Position numbers and translations under genes: made by a program. From Cytophagaceae bacterium (GTDB lineage Bacteria > Bacteroidota > Bacteroidia > Cytophagales > Cytophagaceae), in assembly GCA_025454925.1 (NCBI GenBank), contig JALONM010000023.1:1-48866 (forward strand): DNA of 48,866 nucleotides, written 5' to 3'. The notes below the pieces were generated by a model. It had not been told where the DNA came from. It saw nothing but the letters and a program-made list of their open reading frames with translations, and searched no databases. Numbering within the stretch: the stretch's first letter is position 1; each line of letters opens with the position of its first letter. Below, one piece after another: positions 1 to 9,105 of this stretch.

Positions 1-130
1 GGTTGCTCTCCAGCAGAGCCTGCTTCCACTTAAATGAACTGCGAATTATATAAATTATCTCAGTAAATGTCACCAACTATTTTTGGCCTCATTACCTAAA
101 TGAGCAAGTTATCTGGAATACGGAATTGCC

Positions 131-2053
131 TTATAAAATAATTTCTTCCCAGGTTTCCAGTCTGCCGTCCTTACTTTTCTTTTTAAAGGTATCAATGTGT
201 TCCAATACTTTTTTCTTAAAGCTCCAGCACGTGTTCCTTCTCAATTGAAGCAATTCAGATAATTCATCGAGGGTAATTTTATTTCCCCGGCGGTGTACAA
301 TATAGGTCATGTAGAATGCTTTGTTGATGGGGAAACGTACGCCATGAAAAAGTGTATAGGCCGTGACCGATTCTACATTGCCGCATTTGGTGCATTTGCG
401 GGTAAAAGGTTTGGAGGTTTTGGTATATTTTTGATTGTTACATTTGCGGCAGTGGTAGCCATTGCCCCATTTCAAATCTTCCATATAGCGAAAGCAGGTT
501 GCCTCATCGGGAAATACATTGTTAAATTGATCATAAGAGACCTCCGCATCCACAATGCGGGCCTTCAGATCTTCTTTCAGATCTTTTTTCAAATGCCAGT
601 TATCGTAATCCAGTTTGGCATTCATTTCATTTACTTTTTCATTCAGGGATTTGAGTTGAAGATTGGCATCCTCAAGTTCCGAATTTTTAGAAATAAGTTC
701 TCTTGTACGTTCGGCTACCTTTTGTTCCAGTTCTCTGTTCACCTTTTCCTGCAAGGCTTTATTTTCCTCGAGGCGTTCAATGATTTCTTTCTGAGCATCT
801 TCTTTTTCCTTTTTAATAATGCGTATTCGGTCGGCAAGTGCAAACGACAAAATAACTACCTCCAGCACCAAGCCATAATTAAGCGCATAAACGGTGAAAA
901 TATTTCCGGGTACCAATTGTATGTCGAGCAATTGCACATGCATGGCCCGCAGTTGAATGATAATGATGCTGATAAAGATGAAGGTATAACCAATAATAAA
1001 AAAGCGTGCAGGTTTATATCCTTTCCAGAAACAACGAATGGATACTACGTAGGTAATGATGAACGGAATTATGTAAATCCCTTTAAAATGAACCAGGGAG
1101 GGCATAAATAAATTGATGAGCAGATAGTAAGCACCATATCCGCCAAGCGTATACCAAACCAGTTTATATTCCTTGGGGAAGTTTCTTTTTAGCTCCAGGA
1201 AACTGCTGGCATACAGTGCAAAAGCCAGCATCAGCAGATTGGGAGCCAGGTGCAAACCTATAAATGGAATGAGTTGGGGAAATGCAGACCATACGTATTG
1301 AAATCCTAAACCATCGTCGGTGAGGGTGCTGAGGATTCCGCTGAATACATAAAACACATAAAATAAATATACTTTTTCTCGCACCGAAATATAGATGAGC
1401 AAATTGTATAAGGCCATAATGATCAGTATGCCATAATAAATGCCCAGAAAGTAGTATTCGTTGGTGGAGTAATACATAAAGTAATTGACAGACTTTATGC
1501 GGAAATCAAATCCGGAATAGTTTTTCGAAATGACATGCGCATACACCAGCATACTGTTTGAACTGGAAAGCCGGGGGAGATCGAAAATGATATTTTTATT
1601 GATATGTTCCCGTTGTTCAAAATTGAAATTTTCACCGGCGTTTTTCATCCGGTAATTTCCATTTTCATCCGGTACATAGAGCTCCAACAGATTGGTATGC
1701 GGTGAAAATGTTTCGAGAATAAAATTTTTATCGAATCGTGATTTGTTTTGGATTCTGAACCGAACCCAATAGGAGTAATTGGGATTGCGGTTGAATGGAA
1801 ATTCTTCCTTATTCAAAATCCAGTTTTTGTTGTTGGCTTGGGCTGTTTTAAAGGTGAGTGTAAGGCTGGAATCTTCCAGTATTTCGAGATAATCATAGCC
1901 CAGAATATATTCCTCTTTGCTGTCGTCAATAAGCAAGGTGCGTTGAGCGTGAAGGGGAATTGTCATGACGACCATCCATATACCTATACACCATACCCGC
2001 AACCAATCGTGATTCAGAATCATGCCTAACCCAGTATTTTGCATTTTTCCCAT
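131..2053 (-). CDS. 7TM-DISM sensor protein with C-terminal IS1595-type zinc-ribbon domain
   Basis: Probable membrane receptor. After a signal peptide ending near LHAQ comes an extracytoplasmic beta-rich domain of the 7TMR-DISMED2 kind (about 150 residues), then a block of seven hydrophobic helices (7TMR-DISM_7TM), then a charged coiled coil. The last ~130 residues look like the zinc ribbon of IS1595-family transposases: an FPDEATCFRYMEDLKWG-like start, two CxxC pairs (CRKC and CTKC) and a following helical stretch with FHGVRFP. No transposase catalytic domain follows, and no kinase or HTH output is visible. An in-frame ATG at 2098 would extend the protein by 15 residues; ATG 2023 would give the most compact signal peptide. 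I chose 2053 because of a nearby purine-rich upstream stretch. It is divergent from the gene at 2185. The ligand and output are unknown. Confidence 0.85.
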   Translation of the reverse strand: MGKMQNTGLGMILNHDWLRVWCIGIWMVVMTIPLHAQRTLLIDDSKEEYILGYDYLEILEDSSLTLTFKTAQANNKNWILNKEEFPFNRNPNYSYWVRFRIQNKSRFDKNFILETFSPHTNLLELYVPDENGNYRMKNAGENFNFEQREHINKNIIFDLPRLSSSNSMLVYAHVISKNYSGFDFRIKSVNYFMYYSTNEYYFLGIYYGILIIMALYNLLIYISVREKVYLFYVFYVFSGILSTLTDDGLGFQYVWSAFPQLIPFIGLHLAPNLLMLAFALYASSFLELKRNFPKEYKLVWYTLGGYGAYYLLINLFMPSLVHFKGIYIIPFIITYVVSIRCFWKGYKPARFFIIGYTFIFISIIIIQLRAMHVQLLDIQLVPGNIFTVYALNYGLVLEVVILSFALADRIRIIKKEKEDAQKEIIERLEENKALQEKVNRELEQKVAERTRELISKNSELEDANLQLKSLNEKVNEMNAKLDYDNWHLKKDLKEDLKARIVDAEVSYDQFNNVFPDEATCFRYMEDLKWGNGYHCRKCNNQKYTKTSKPFTRKCTKCGNVESVTAYTLFHGVRFPINKAFYMTYIVHRRGNKITLDELSELLQLRRNTCWSFKKKVLEHIDTFKKKSKDGRLETWEEIIL

Positions 2054-2184
2054 GATGTTCTTACTAAAAGTAAGGTTTTTAATCACAAAAGTCGCCATGA
2101 AACGTACTTTTTGTTAAATTAAATCGTTGATTTGCAAATAGTTTTAACTTTAAACCATCGGAGTTTGTGCCTGTTTTGATACGA

Positions 2185-2997
2185 ATGCTACGCTTTCTAA
2201 TCAAAGTACTACCCAGTGTATTGGTAATCGTACAGGCTCCTGCTATGCGCTCCGAAGATCCCAGGTGGACGTTGTCGTTTAAAAATCCCATTGTAAAAGC
2301 AACCGTAGATCGGTATGACTTTTTATACGTAGCAGAATCAAATGGGGATATACATAAGCTGGATTCCCTGGGTTCGAAATTGTTTACCTGGTCTCCTCAG
2401 AAACGTGCTGAGCTTACGAGCATTGATGCCTGGCGCAATGTAAACGTATTACTCTTCTATCGTAACTTTCAGGAAATTTTACTTCTGGATCGGTTTCTTG
2501 CCAACCATTCTACGTTTCGGTTAAGTCAGTTTCCCGAAATCGGATTTGCACGATTAGTGGCTTTAAGTTCCGATAATAATCTTTGGCTGATCGATGAACA
2601 GGATTTTAGTTTAAAAAAATTCAACCTTACCTACCATCAGGTCACACAAAATACCTCTCTGGATCTGCTGTTGGATCCAGATCAATACGAACTCTCTGAC
2701 TTGCGTGAATATCAAAATCAAGTATACTTGCTGGATAAGAGAAATAATCTCCTGGTTTTCGATATCATGGGCAATTATAAAAATAAAATTCCTGTAAGAG
2801 GAATGCAGCAACTTCAGTTCAGAAACGATGAGCTGTATTACACGGATGGCGACTCGCTGCGATTTATTCATTTGTATCAATACAAAACCCGCAGTCTTCC
2901 GCTGCCGGGCCCAACGCAAGAACAGTGGTATTTGGGCGCCAAGTGGAAGTATGCCCTAACCGATCGGTCGGTAACCATTTCAAAAAATACCTGGTAA
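2185..2997 (+). CDS. Exported beta-propeller-like protein of unknown function
   Basis: Hypothetical protein of 270 residues with an N-terminal hydrophobic signal (MLRFLIKVLPSVLVIVQAPA). The body has repeating short beta-strand segments ending in hydrophobic-plus-aspartate patterns (DFLYVAESNGDIHKLD, NNLWLIDEQDFSLKKF, QVYLLDKRNNLLVFD), as in NHL/six-bladed propellers. The ATG at 2185 is preferred over the upstream GTG at 2167 because it gives a clean signal peptide. Divergent from the 7TM-DISM gene, so the two may share a control region at about 2054-2184. I do not recognise a named family; a structural or sensing role is only a guess. Confidence 0.8.
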   Translation: MLRFLIKVLPSVLVIVQAPAMRSEDPRWTLSFKNPIVKATVDRYDFLYVAESNGDIHKLDSLGSKLFTWSPQKRAELTSIDAWRNVNVLLFYRNFQEILLLDRFLANHSTFRLSQFPEIGFARLVALSSDNNLWLIDEQDFSLKKFNLTYHQVTQNTSLDLLLDPDQYELSDLREYQNQVYLLDKRNNLLVFDIMGNYKNKIPVRGMQQLQFRNDELYYTDGDSLRFIHLYQYKTRSLPLPGPTQEQWYLGAKWKYALTDRSVTISKNTW

Positions 2998-3235
2998 GAC
3001 ATAGGGGTATTACATTTTTTGTTTGTCTTACCTCAAATGGTATTGAATAACTGGGAAAAGCTGCAAAAATTTCAAGAGTTTCATAGGAAAAGAACTCTTT
3101 GTCGTGATTTTGCACCTGTTCATCCTGTTTCTATCATCGAAAATGATTGCTTTTGCCTATTTTTATCCGCATGTATAATGCAGCTTGATGTAGGCATATA
3201 ATCTTGAATTAAAAATAAATAACCTAAAAAATCGG

Positions 3236-5623
3236 ATGAGAAAGTTTTTGTTTGGAATCGTCTTGAGTCTGCTGGCATTGCCGGCAATGGCACAGGAAAA
3301 ATTTACGATTTCGGGGGTAGTTAAAGACTCCGCTAATGGTGAGGTAATGCTGGGGGCTATTGTTAAAATTGAAGAATTGACCATTGGTGCTACCACCAAC
3401 GAATATGGCTTTTTCTCAATTCAGGTTCCCAAAGGTACCTATACCATACTCGTGTATGGAATGGGATACAAAAAAATTCGCCAGACCATTACAGTAGAGC
3501 AAAGTATGACGCTCAATTTTGAAATTGCAGAATCTGCCATCACGACCAAAGAGGTGGTAGTAAAAGGTAAAAAAGAAAAGGAAGACGCCAACGTGCAAGA
3601 TACTAAGATGAGTACCATACAAATTGATGTCAAGCAAATGAAAAAATTGCCTGCGCTGTTTGGTGAGGTAGACATCATTAAGAACTTACAGATGATGCCT
3701 GGTGTTCAAGTAGCGGGTGAAGGAAATACCGGTTTGTATGTGCGCGGAGGAGGTGCCGATCAGAACTTGATTTTACTGGATGAAGCTCCGGTATACAATG
3801 CGTCCCATGTGTTCGGAATATTTTCGGTGTTTAACTCCGATGCTATGAAAACTGCCGAACTATACAAGGGAGGGATTCCTGCCCAGCATGGTGGTCGTCT
3901 GTCCTCCTTATTAGACATACGCTCCAAGGACGGGAACAGTAAGAAATTCAAGGCAACCGGTGGGCTGGGTTTAATCAGTAGCCGCCTTACCCTCGAAGGA
4001 CCAATCGTTAAAGATAAAGCTTCTTATATTGTTTCGGCTCGACGCACCTATGCGGATATGTTTTTAAAACTTTCTAGCAACCCACAGTTCGATGGAGCTA
4101 AATTATATTTCTATGATCTGAATGCAAAAATCAATTACAACATCAACGAAAAGAATAAAGTATATCTTGCCGGATATTTTGGAAAAGACGTATTGCAGGC
4201 GGCTGGCTTTGGAATCGATTGGAGCAACGCCACAGGCACAGCACGCTGGAATCACATCTACGGAAAGAAATTGTTTTCCAATACCACCCTCGTGTATTCT
4301 AATTTCAATTACGGCTTAGGGGTTATCGAAAATGAAAATGATAATTCTGCTGAAGCGAACAGCACAGCTTTCCGTTGGGTTTCAAATTTAAAAGAGATCA
4401 CCTTAAAACAAGATTATACCTGGTTTTTAAATAACAACAATGAAATTGCTTTCGGTGTATTGGGTTCCTACAAAATTTATAATCCGGGAGAATTAAAGCC
4501 TCAGGGCGATAATTCCATTTTTAGACCTTTTAAAATGCAAAGTTATTATTCCACCGATCAGGCTTTATACCTCAGCAACAAACAAAAGCTCAGTCCTCGT
4601 TGGATGTTTGAATATGGAGTGCGATACAGCTTCTTCCAGAACCTGGGCCGCGATACGGTATTTACTTATAATGGAACTCCTGATAGATCCAACATTACTG
4701 ACACCATGGTTTATGGAAGAGGAGAGTTAATTAAAGCCTATAATGGATTTGAGCCTAGAGTATCCGGTCGATTCCTGATCAATGATGCGAGCTCTATCAA
4801 ATTTTCCTACAACCGTATGTTTCAGTATCAGCATTTACTTTCTAACTCAGCATCCCCACTGCCTACCAGCCAATGGATACCCAGCACCAATGTGCTCTCC
4901 CCTCAAAAAGCCGACCAGGTGGCAGGTGGATATTTCCGCAATTTCAAAGAGAATACCTTTGAAGCATCGGCGGAAGTATACTATAAGTGGATGCACAACG
5001 TCGTAGATTTCAAAGACAATGCCGACCTTATAGGGAACAATGAGGTAGAAACTGAAGTTCGCCGTGGCAAAGGATGGTCCTATGGTCTGGAATTATTTGT
5101 CCGCAAGAATAAAGGAAAACTTACCGGCTGGACAAGTTATACCTGGTCAAAAACTCAATTTGATGTGCCTGATGTAAACGAGGGAAGAGCGTACTACGCC
5201 AGTTACGATCGTCGTCACAATGTGAGTGTGGTACTTGCTTATGACATTTCTAAAAAATGGAACATTGCTGGTAACTGGGTAATGGGAACCGGTCGTCCGA
5301 TTACCATGCCTACTCAAAAGTATGTGTTTGGCAATAGTTTTCCTACCTTCATTCCTGAACGGAACAACTATCGTATACAAGCCTATCATCGTATGGACCT
5401 TTCCGCTACCTGGCATCCCATGCGGAAACCCGAGCGCCGCTTCCAGTCTTATTGGAACTTTTCTCTCTACAATGTTTACATGAGAAGAAATCCTTTTACC
5501 GTTTTTGTTCGTGATAAAAACGAAGGAACATTGGATGAACCAATTAATACAGGGAAAAAGGAAGTTGCAAAACTTTGGCTATTCTCCATCATCCCAAGCA
5601 TCACATACAATTTTACATTCTAA
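3236..5623 (+). CDS. TonB-dependent receptor with CarboxypepD-regulatory-like domain
   Basis: Outer-membrane active transporter of 795 residues. A signal peptide (ending LPAMAQ) is followed by a carboxypeptidase-regulatory-like beta-sandwich (about residues 24-108, typical GxVxD...L.GA...TNEYGFF), a plug domain (about 130-230, with the LYVRGGGADQNLILLDEAP segment) and a long beta-barrel ending in an aromatic residue (final NFTF), the usual C-terminal Phe of outer-membrane proteins. The next gene, 30 bp downstream, is a DUF4249 lipoprotein; this pairing is common in Bacteroidota and suggests a receptor/accessory-lipoprotein unit. The substrate cannot be read from the sequence; I see no SusD homologue, so a classical polysaccharide utilisation locus is not supported. 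Confidence 0.95.
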   Translation: MRKFLFGIVLSLLALPAMAQEKFTISGVVKDSANGEVMLGAIVKIEELTIGATTNEYGFFSIQVPKGTYTILVYGMGYKKIRQTITVEQSMTLNFEIAESAITTKEVVVKGKKEKEDANVQDTKMSTIQIDVKQMKKLPALFGEVDIIKNLQMMPGVQVAGEGNTGLYVRGGGADQNLILLDEAPVYNASHVFGIFSVFNSDAMKTAELYKGGIPAQHGGRLSSLLDIRSKDGNSKKFKATGGLGLISSRLTLEGPIVKDKASYIVSARRTYADMFLKLSSNPQFDGAKLYFYDLNAKINYNINEKNKVYLAGYFGKDVLQAAGFGIDWSNATGTARWNHIYGKKLFSNTTLVYSNFNYGLGVIENENDNSAEANSTAFRWVSNLKEITLKQDYTWFLNNNNEIAFGVLGSYKIYNPGELKPQGDNSIFRPFKMQSYYSTDQALYLSNKQKLSPRWMFEYGVRYSFFQNLGRDTVFTYNGTPDRSNITDTMVYGRGELIKAYNGFEPRVSGRFLINDASSIKFSYNRMFQYQHLLSNSASPLPTSQWIPSTNVLSPQKADQVAGGYFRNFKENTFEASAEVYYKWMHNVVDFKDNADLIGNNEVETEVRRGKGWSYGLELFVRKNKGKLTGWTSYTWSKTQFDVPDVNEGRAYYASYDRRHNVSVVLAYDISKKWNIAGNWVMGTGRPITMPTQKYVFGNSFPTFIPERNNYRIQAYHRMDLSATWHPMRKPERRFQSYWNFSLYNVYMRRNPFTVFVRDKNEGTLDEPINTGKKEVAKLWLFSIIPSITYNFTF

Positions 5624-5653
5624 GCACCTAACCGAATTTTAAAAATATACTCT

Positions 5654-6466
5654 ATGAAAACGTTGCGAAATTTTTTAATGGCTATATTGTTCATCGGTGG
5701 CCTGGGTTCTTGCACCGAGGTAATACAGGTAGATTTGGACGAAGATGCAAGTCGGGTAGTGGTAGAGGGCCTGGTGACCGACCGTTTGCATCCCTTTGAA
5801 GTGAAAGTGTCCAGGACAATTTCATTTAGCAATGAGTCCTTGCCTCCCACAGTGGACAATGCTACGGTAAGTATCTCAGATAATGCGGGAAATACATTTC
5901 CATTGACTTTCGTAAGCAAAGGGCTGTACACCACTTCTGGTCCTGTGCAGGGTGTTGTAGGAAGAATATATACGTTATCGGTTACTGTAGACGGGGTTAC
6001 CTATACCGCTTCCGATCAGTTGAATGCTATTCCTCCCATTGATTCAATGTATACTAAATTCCAGGAAGTAAGCGCCGTTATACCCACGGAAGGATATTAT
6101 GCTTACGCATCTTCAACAGATCCTCCCAATGAGCAAAATTATTATCAGTATAAATTCTATAAAAATGGCGAGCCAGTAGGAGGTACTAGTGGGATTTTTG
6201 TAAACGACGATCGGTTTTTGAGCAGTAGCATTTCAAATGTTCAATTGCCAGATATCTATGAAGTCGGGGATACCGTAAAAATGGAACAATTGGCATTAAG
6301 CCGCACCGCATACCTGTTCTACAGCGGACTGTTTTCGCAGCTCAACAACGATGGCGGATTTTTTAGTACTCCTCCGGCCAATGCGCCTACTAACCTGAGT
6401 GGTGGCGCTCTTGGTTTTTTCCAGGCTTCAGGTATAGCGTCAGATTCTGTGGTGGTAAAACCCTAA
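5654..6466 (+). CDS. DUF4249 family lipoprotein
   Basis: Protein of 270 residues with a lipoprotein signal (GGLGSC, lipid-anchored Cys near residue 20) and the DUF4249 pattern: an N-terminal beta domain beginning VIQVDLDEDASRVVVEGLVTD, then DNATVSISDNAGN and a Y-rich central part. Family function is unknown, but members are usually encoded directly after a TonB-dependent receptor, as here, so a surface or periplasmic partner of the receptor at 3236 is the best inference. Likely co-transcribed with it, with transcription ending at the strong hairpin at 6489-6536. Confidence 0.9.
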   Translation: MKTLRNFLMAILFIGGLGSCTEVIQVDLDEDASRVVVEGLVTDRLHPFEVKVSRTISFSNESLPPTVDNATVSISDNAGNTFPLTFVSKGLYTTSGPVQGVVGRIYTLSVTVDGVTYTASDQLNAIPPIDSMYTKFQEVSAVIPTEGYYAYASSTDPPNEQNYYQYKFYKNGEPVGGTSGIFVNDDRFLSSSISNVQLPDIYEVGDTVKMEQLALSRTAYLFYSGLFSQLNNDGGFFSTPPANAPTNLSGGALGFFQASGIASDSVVVKP

Positions 6467-6488
6467 TCGAAAATATCATTAATTAAGA

Positions 6489-6536
6489 AAATAGAAGAGC
6501 GACTGGAAAAATCTTTTCCCAGTCGCTCTTCTATTT
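6489..6536 (+). terminator. Intrinsic terminator after the TonB/DUF4249 operon
   Basis: An 18-bp perfect stem (arms 6489-6506 and 6519-6536) built around AGAAGAGCGACTGG and its complement, with an A/T-rich loop. The arms begin with A-rich and end with T-rich sequence, so it could work in both directions; the next gene on the minus strand ends 53 bp further on. Confidence 0.8.
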
Positions 6537-6588
6537 CATGCTTGAGCTAAATCAAACTCAATACTCAACCTCCAAGCTTGATACCGAA

Positions 6589-7335
6589 TTAGGTAAACAA
6601 GAGTTTGTATATCGCCACGGTTAACACGGTAGCTAATATCCATCGGAAGGCTTGGGTATTGTAACGACGACTTCCTGCATACGCACCCACGATAGCAGCA
6701 ATCCCAACCACTGCAAGAATGCTGAAAAGCTGTCCGCTCAATGGGGGCAAGGGATATCTTAAGCCTGCAAGTGCAGAACAAGAATTGAGAAGAATAAACG
6801 CCGCTGAGATGGATGCCGATTCTTTGGTATGACACCAACGAAAAAGCAGCAGTATCGGACTCAGTAGAATTCCACCTCCAATTCCTAATATGCCAGAAAT
6901 AAATCCTATGACAATGCCGGTGCCTATAAGCATCCATCCCTGGGGATTGTTCAGTGGTTTTTCCGCTTGATGGTAATTTCCTACTAAGAGCCAAAGCATG
7001 GAGAAAGCAAGAAAGGTCGCAAGTAAAATTTTATAGAAATGGTCCTGTACAGGCATGCCGCTTCCTGCATAAGCCGACGGTACTGAGCCGGCCAGCAGCC
7101 ACAGAAGCAATCGTGTCGATCCTCTTGCGTATCGAATAAAAAAATAAAATGCGATACTTGATGCCAGTATGTTTAGCAGCAGGGAATGTGGCTTGATAAA
7201 AGCTGCGTTCAAGCCTGCAATGGAAAATACCGCTACATAACCGGAGGCTCCTCCATGACCTACACTGGCGTATAGATAAGCCACGGCAAACAAGGCCAGC
7301 AACAAATAGAGATAAGCTTCTGAAGTAATCACCAT
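6589..7335 (-). CDS. TauE/SafE-family sulfite exporter/permease
   Basis: Inner-membrane protein of 248 residues with about seven to eight hydrophobic helices, matching the TauE/SafE (DUF81) family in length and in its two half-repeats: the N-terminal YASVGHGGASGYVAV motif and the central GFISGILGIGGGILLSPILL motif. Family members are thought to move sulfite, sulfoacetate or other organosulfur anions; the substrate here is unknown and no sulfur-metabolism gene is adjacent. The ATG at 7335 directly precedes the first membrane helix. Confidence 0.92.
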   Translation of the reverse strand: MVITSEAYLYLLLALFAVAYLYASVGHGGASGYVAVFSIAGLNAAFIKPHSLLLNILASSIAFYFFIRYARGSTRLLLWLLAGSVPSAYAGSGMPVQDHFYKILLATFLAFSMLWLLVGNYHQAEKPLNNPQGWMLIGTGIVIGFISGILGIGGGILLSPILLLFRWCHTKESASISAAFILLNSCSALAGLRYPLPPLSGQLFSILAVVGIAAIVGAYAGSRRYNTQAFRWILATVLTVAIYKLLFT

Positions 7336-7454
7336 AGTTCTCCTACCATTCCGTAAGGAAATTCAGGAATGCAATATACAGTGTTTAAAATATAATAGAG
7401 AGAAGATGGCTTGAGAATAGGGCACGTAATGATTGTGGGGAAGGATTTTTTCTG

Positions 7455-7706
7455 CTAGAGGTAATGGTCAATGTCGTCATCACCGAAGTAAAAAATTTTT
7501 TTTCGGTTTTTCAGTACTGAAAACGTGAGCAAACTATACAACAACAAGGAAATGATAAATACAAAAATGGCAAATACATTGCCCGGATGATCCTCTACAA
7601 AGTAGATATACTCCACAATGAGTACTCCAATTCCTAATAACAAAAAGATCAATGCGGAGATGCCAATGATCATTCTGTTTATTTTGGCTTCTTTTTGAGG
7701 TTCCAT
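7455..7706 (-). CDS. Small two-helix membrane protein
   Basis: Hypothetical protein of 83 residues: a charged N-terminus (MEPQKEAKINR), two hydrophobic helices (about 12-33 and 45-65) and a charged tail rich in Lys then Asp/His. ATG 7706 is chosen over a TTG at 7760 because the extra N-terminal residues look non-coding. It lies upstream of, and on the same strand as, the TauE/SafE gene, with a gap of about 120 bp. Function unknown. Confidence 0.65.
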   Translation of the reverse strand: MEPQKEAKINRMIIGISALIFLLLGIGVLIVEYIYFVEDHPGNVFAIFVFIISLLLYSLLTFSVLKNRKKIFYFGDDDIDHYL

Positions 7707-8187
7707 GAATCGTGATGCAGAATTGCCCTGTTTCAGTAAGGTAAGGCTGTGAAGGTACAAAGTTTCTATATGTTCTTGAAACGAAATAGGGGTTAATTTG
7801 TTACGAAATCGACAATTGGTAGGTTCTTGATCTAATTCAAAGCATAGATTTTATAACTATTCATCTTTTTTAATTTGCGAGATGCAATCCTTGATCAAAT
7901 TCAATGGTGTTTTGCCCTACGCAAGTTGGCAAGGTAATTACGTTCCACGCATAGATGCTATAAATCATAGCAAGACCATGTTCATTTTTTTACGAAATTT
8001 AAAGAAGTATTTTATTAGGAATCAGTAAATTAAAAATTTGTCCACATAGTTATTCCATAACTTGTTGAGAGAATGGGCATAGCTTATTTCAGGTGTTCCA
8101 CACAGAAACCGTAATTTAGTGCTCGATTCGGAAGGGATTTCAGGGTCGATTGGATACAAAGCATACTTATAACCACATATAAATAGG
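7707..8187. other. Long AT-rich intergenic region upstream of parA
   Basis: No supported ORF in about 480 bp. The part at 7981-8040 is very A/T-rich. A DnaA-box-like TTGTCCACA (one mismatch to TTATCCACA) lies at 8038-8046, and TGTTCCACA at 8094-8102 is a weaker match. This may simply be the promoter region of parA. Its position next to parAB makes a replication-origin role conceivable but unproven. Confidence 0.4.
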
Positions 8188-8967
8188 ATGGGAAAAATAA
8201 TTTCGATAGCAAATCAAAAGGGAGGGGTTGGCAAAACTACCACGGCTATTAACCTGGCAGCAAGTCTGGCAGCCCTGGAATTTAAAACCTTGTTGGTAGA
8301 TGGTGACCCACAGGCCAATTCTACTTCCGGTTTGGGACATAATCCTAAGGAAGTTACCAAAAGCATTTATGAATGTATGGTAGATGGATTAATGGCTTCG
8401 GAATGCGTGGTGCCCACCAACATCAACTACCTGGATTTGTTGCCAGCCCACATAGATCTGGTAGGTGCTGAAATCGAATTGATCCACCTGGAGGAGCGCG
8501 AATACCGAATGAAAAAATCGCTGGCTTCGGTAAAAGACCAGTATGATTTTATTCTGATCGATTGCAACCCCTCTCTGGGTTTAATTACTGTCAATGCACT
8601 TACGGCCTCCGATTCGGTGCTGGTTCCGGTGCAATGCGAATACTTTGCGTTGGAAGGGATTGCCCAACTGATGAATACCATAAAGATCGTTAAAGAAAAC
8701 ATCAATACAGCCCTGGAGATTGAAGGGGTATTGCTTACTATGTACGATCAGCGTGTGCGCTTGTGCAACATGGTAGTAGAAGAAGTGCGTAACCACTTCC
8801 AGGATCTGACCTTCGAGACCATTATTCCTAGAAATATCAAATTGAGTGAATCTCCGAGCTTTGGTTTACCGGTTATTGCGCACGATGCAGAAAGTAAAGG
8901 TGCCATTAGTTATCTGAACCTGGCCAACGAAATTCTAGAGCGCAACAAAATCAGCGTTCCGGCCTGA
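8188..8967 (+). CDS. parA: Chromosome-partitioning ATPase ParA/Soj
   Basis: ParA-type ATPase of 259 residues, the usual size of chromosomal Soj. It shows the deviant Walker A (KGGVGKTT, residues 11-18), the A' segment (LLVDGDPQANST) and Walker B (FILIDCNPSLG). It drives ParB-parS segregation by ATP-dependent DNA binding. There is no N-terminal HTH, which favours a chromosomal over a plasmid P1-type ParA. parB follows on the same strand with a gap of about 138 bp that holds a parS-like site. Confidence 0.97.
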   Translation: MGKIISIANQKGGVGKTTTAINLAASLAALEFKTLLVDGDPQANSTSGLGHNPKEVTKSIYECMVDGLMASECVVPTNINYLDLLPAHIDLVGAEIELIHLEEREYRMKKSLASVKDQYDFILIDCNPSLGLITVNALTASDSVLVPVQCEYFALEGIAQLMNTIKIVKENINTALEIEGVLLTMYDQRVRLCNMVVEEVRNHFQDLTFETIIPRNIKLSESPSFGLPVIAHDAESKGAISYLNLANEILERNKISVPA

Positions 8968-9038
8968 AAGGCTGCCGGTAAGGCCGGCAACGAATAAGAA
9001 CGAATTTATCAAACAAAACTTTACCATATTCGCTTGAT

Positions 9039-9054
9039 CGTTTCAGGTGGAACA
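9039..9054 (+). promoter_or_regulatory. parS: Candidate parS site between parA and parB
   Basis: The 16-mer CGTTTCAGGTGGAACA matches the widely conserved parS consensus TGTTNCACGTGAAACA at 13 of 16 positions (counting N) and keeps the imperfect dyad. Its place between parA and parB is where such sites often occur. One site only was seen; the match is imperfect, so treat as a candidate. Confidence 0.5.
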
Positions 9055-9105
9055 GAATGTTTTTCTCTATACGAATCGATCAAGCGGCCAAAATATAACC
9101 CTACT

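Noticed and set aside
293-1111. Plus-strand 272-codon frame antisense to the 7TM-DISM gene
   Set aside because: Fully antisense to a well-supported gene; Phe/Ile-rich composition mirrors the hydrophobic helices of the real protein.
6536-6994. Minus-strand frame of 152 codons overlapping the TauE/SafE gene
   Set aside because: It lies in another frame of a clear membrane protein gene and lacks any motif; Cys/His/Trp-rich composition is typical of a shadow frame.
8094-8109. Second possible parS (TGTTCCACACAGAAAC)
   Set aside because: Only the left half fits the consensus; the right half disagrees at most positions.
8973-8989. GC-rich hairpin TGCCGG/CCGGCA after parA as a terminator
   Set aside because: Stem is 6 bp and no T-run follows; probably not a terminator.
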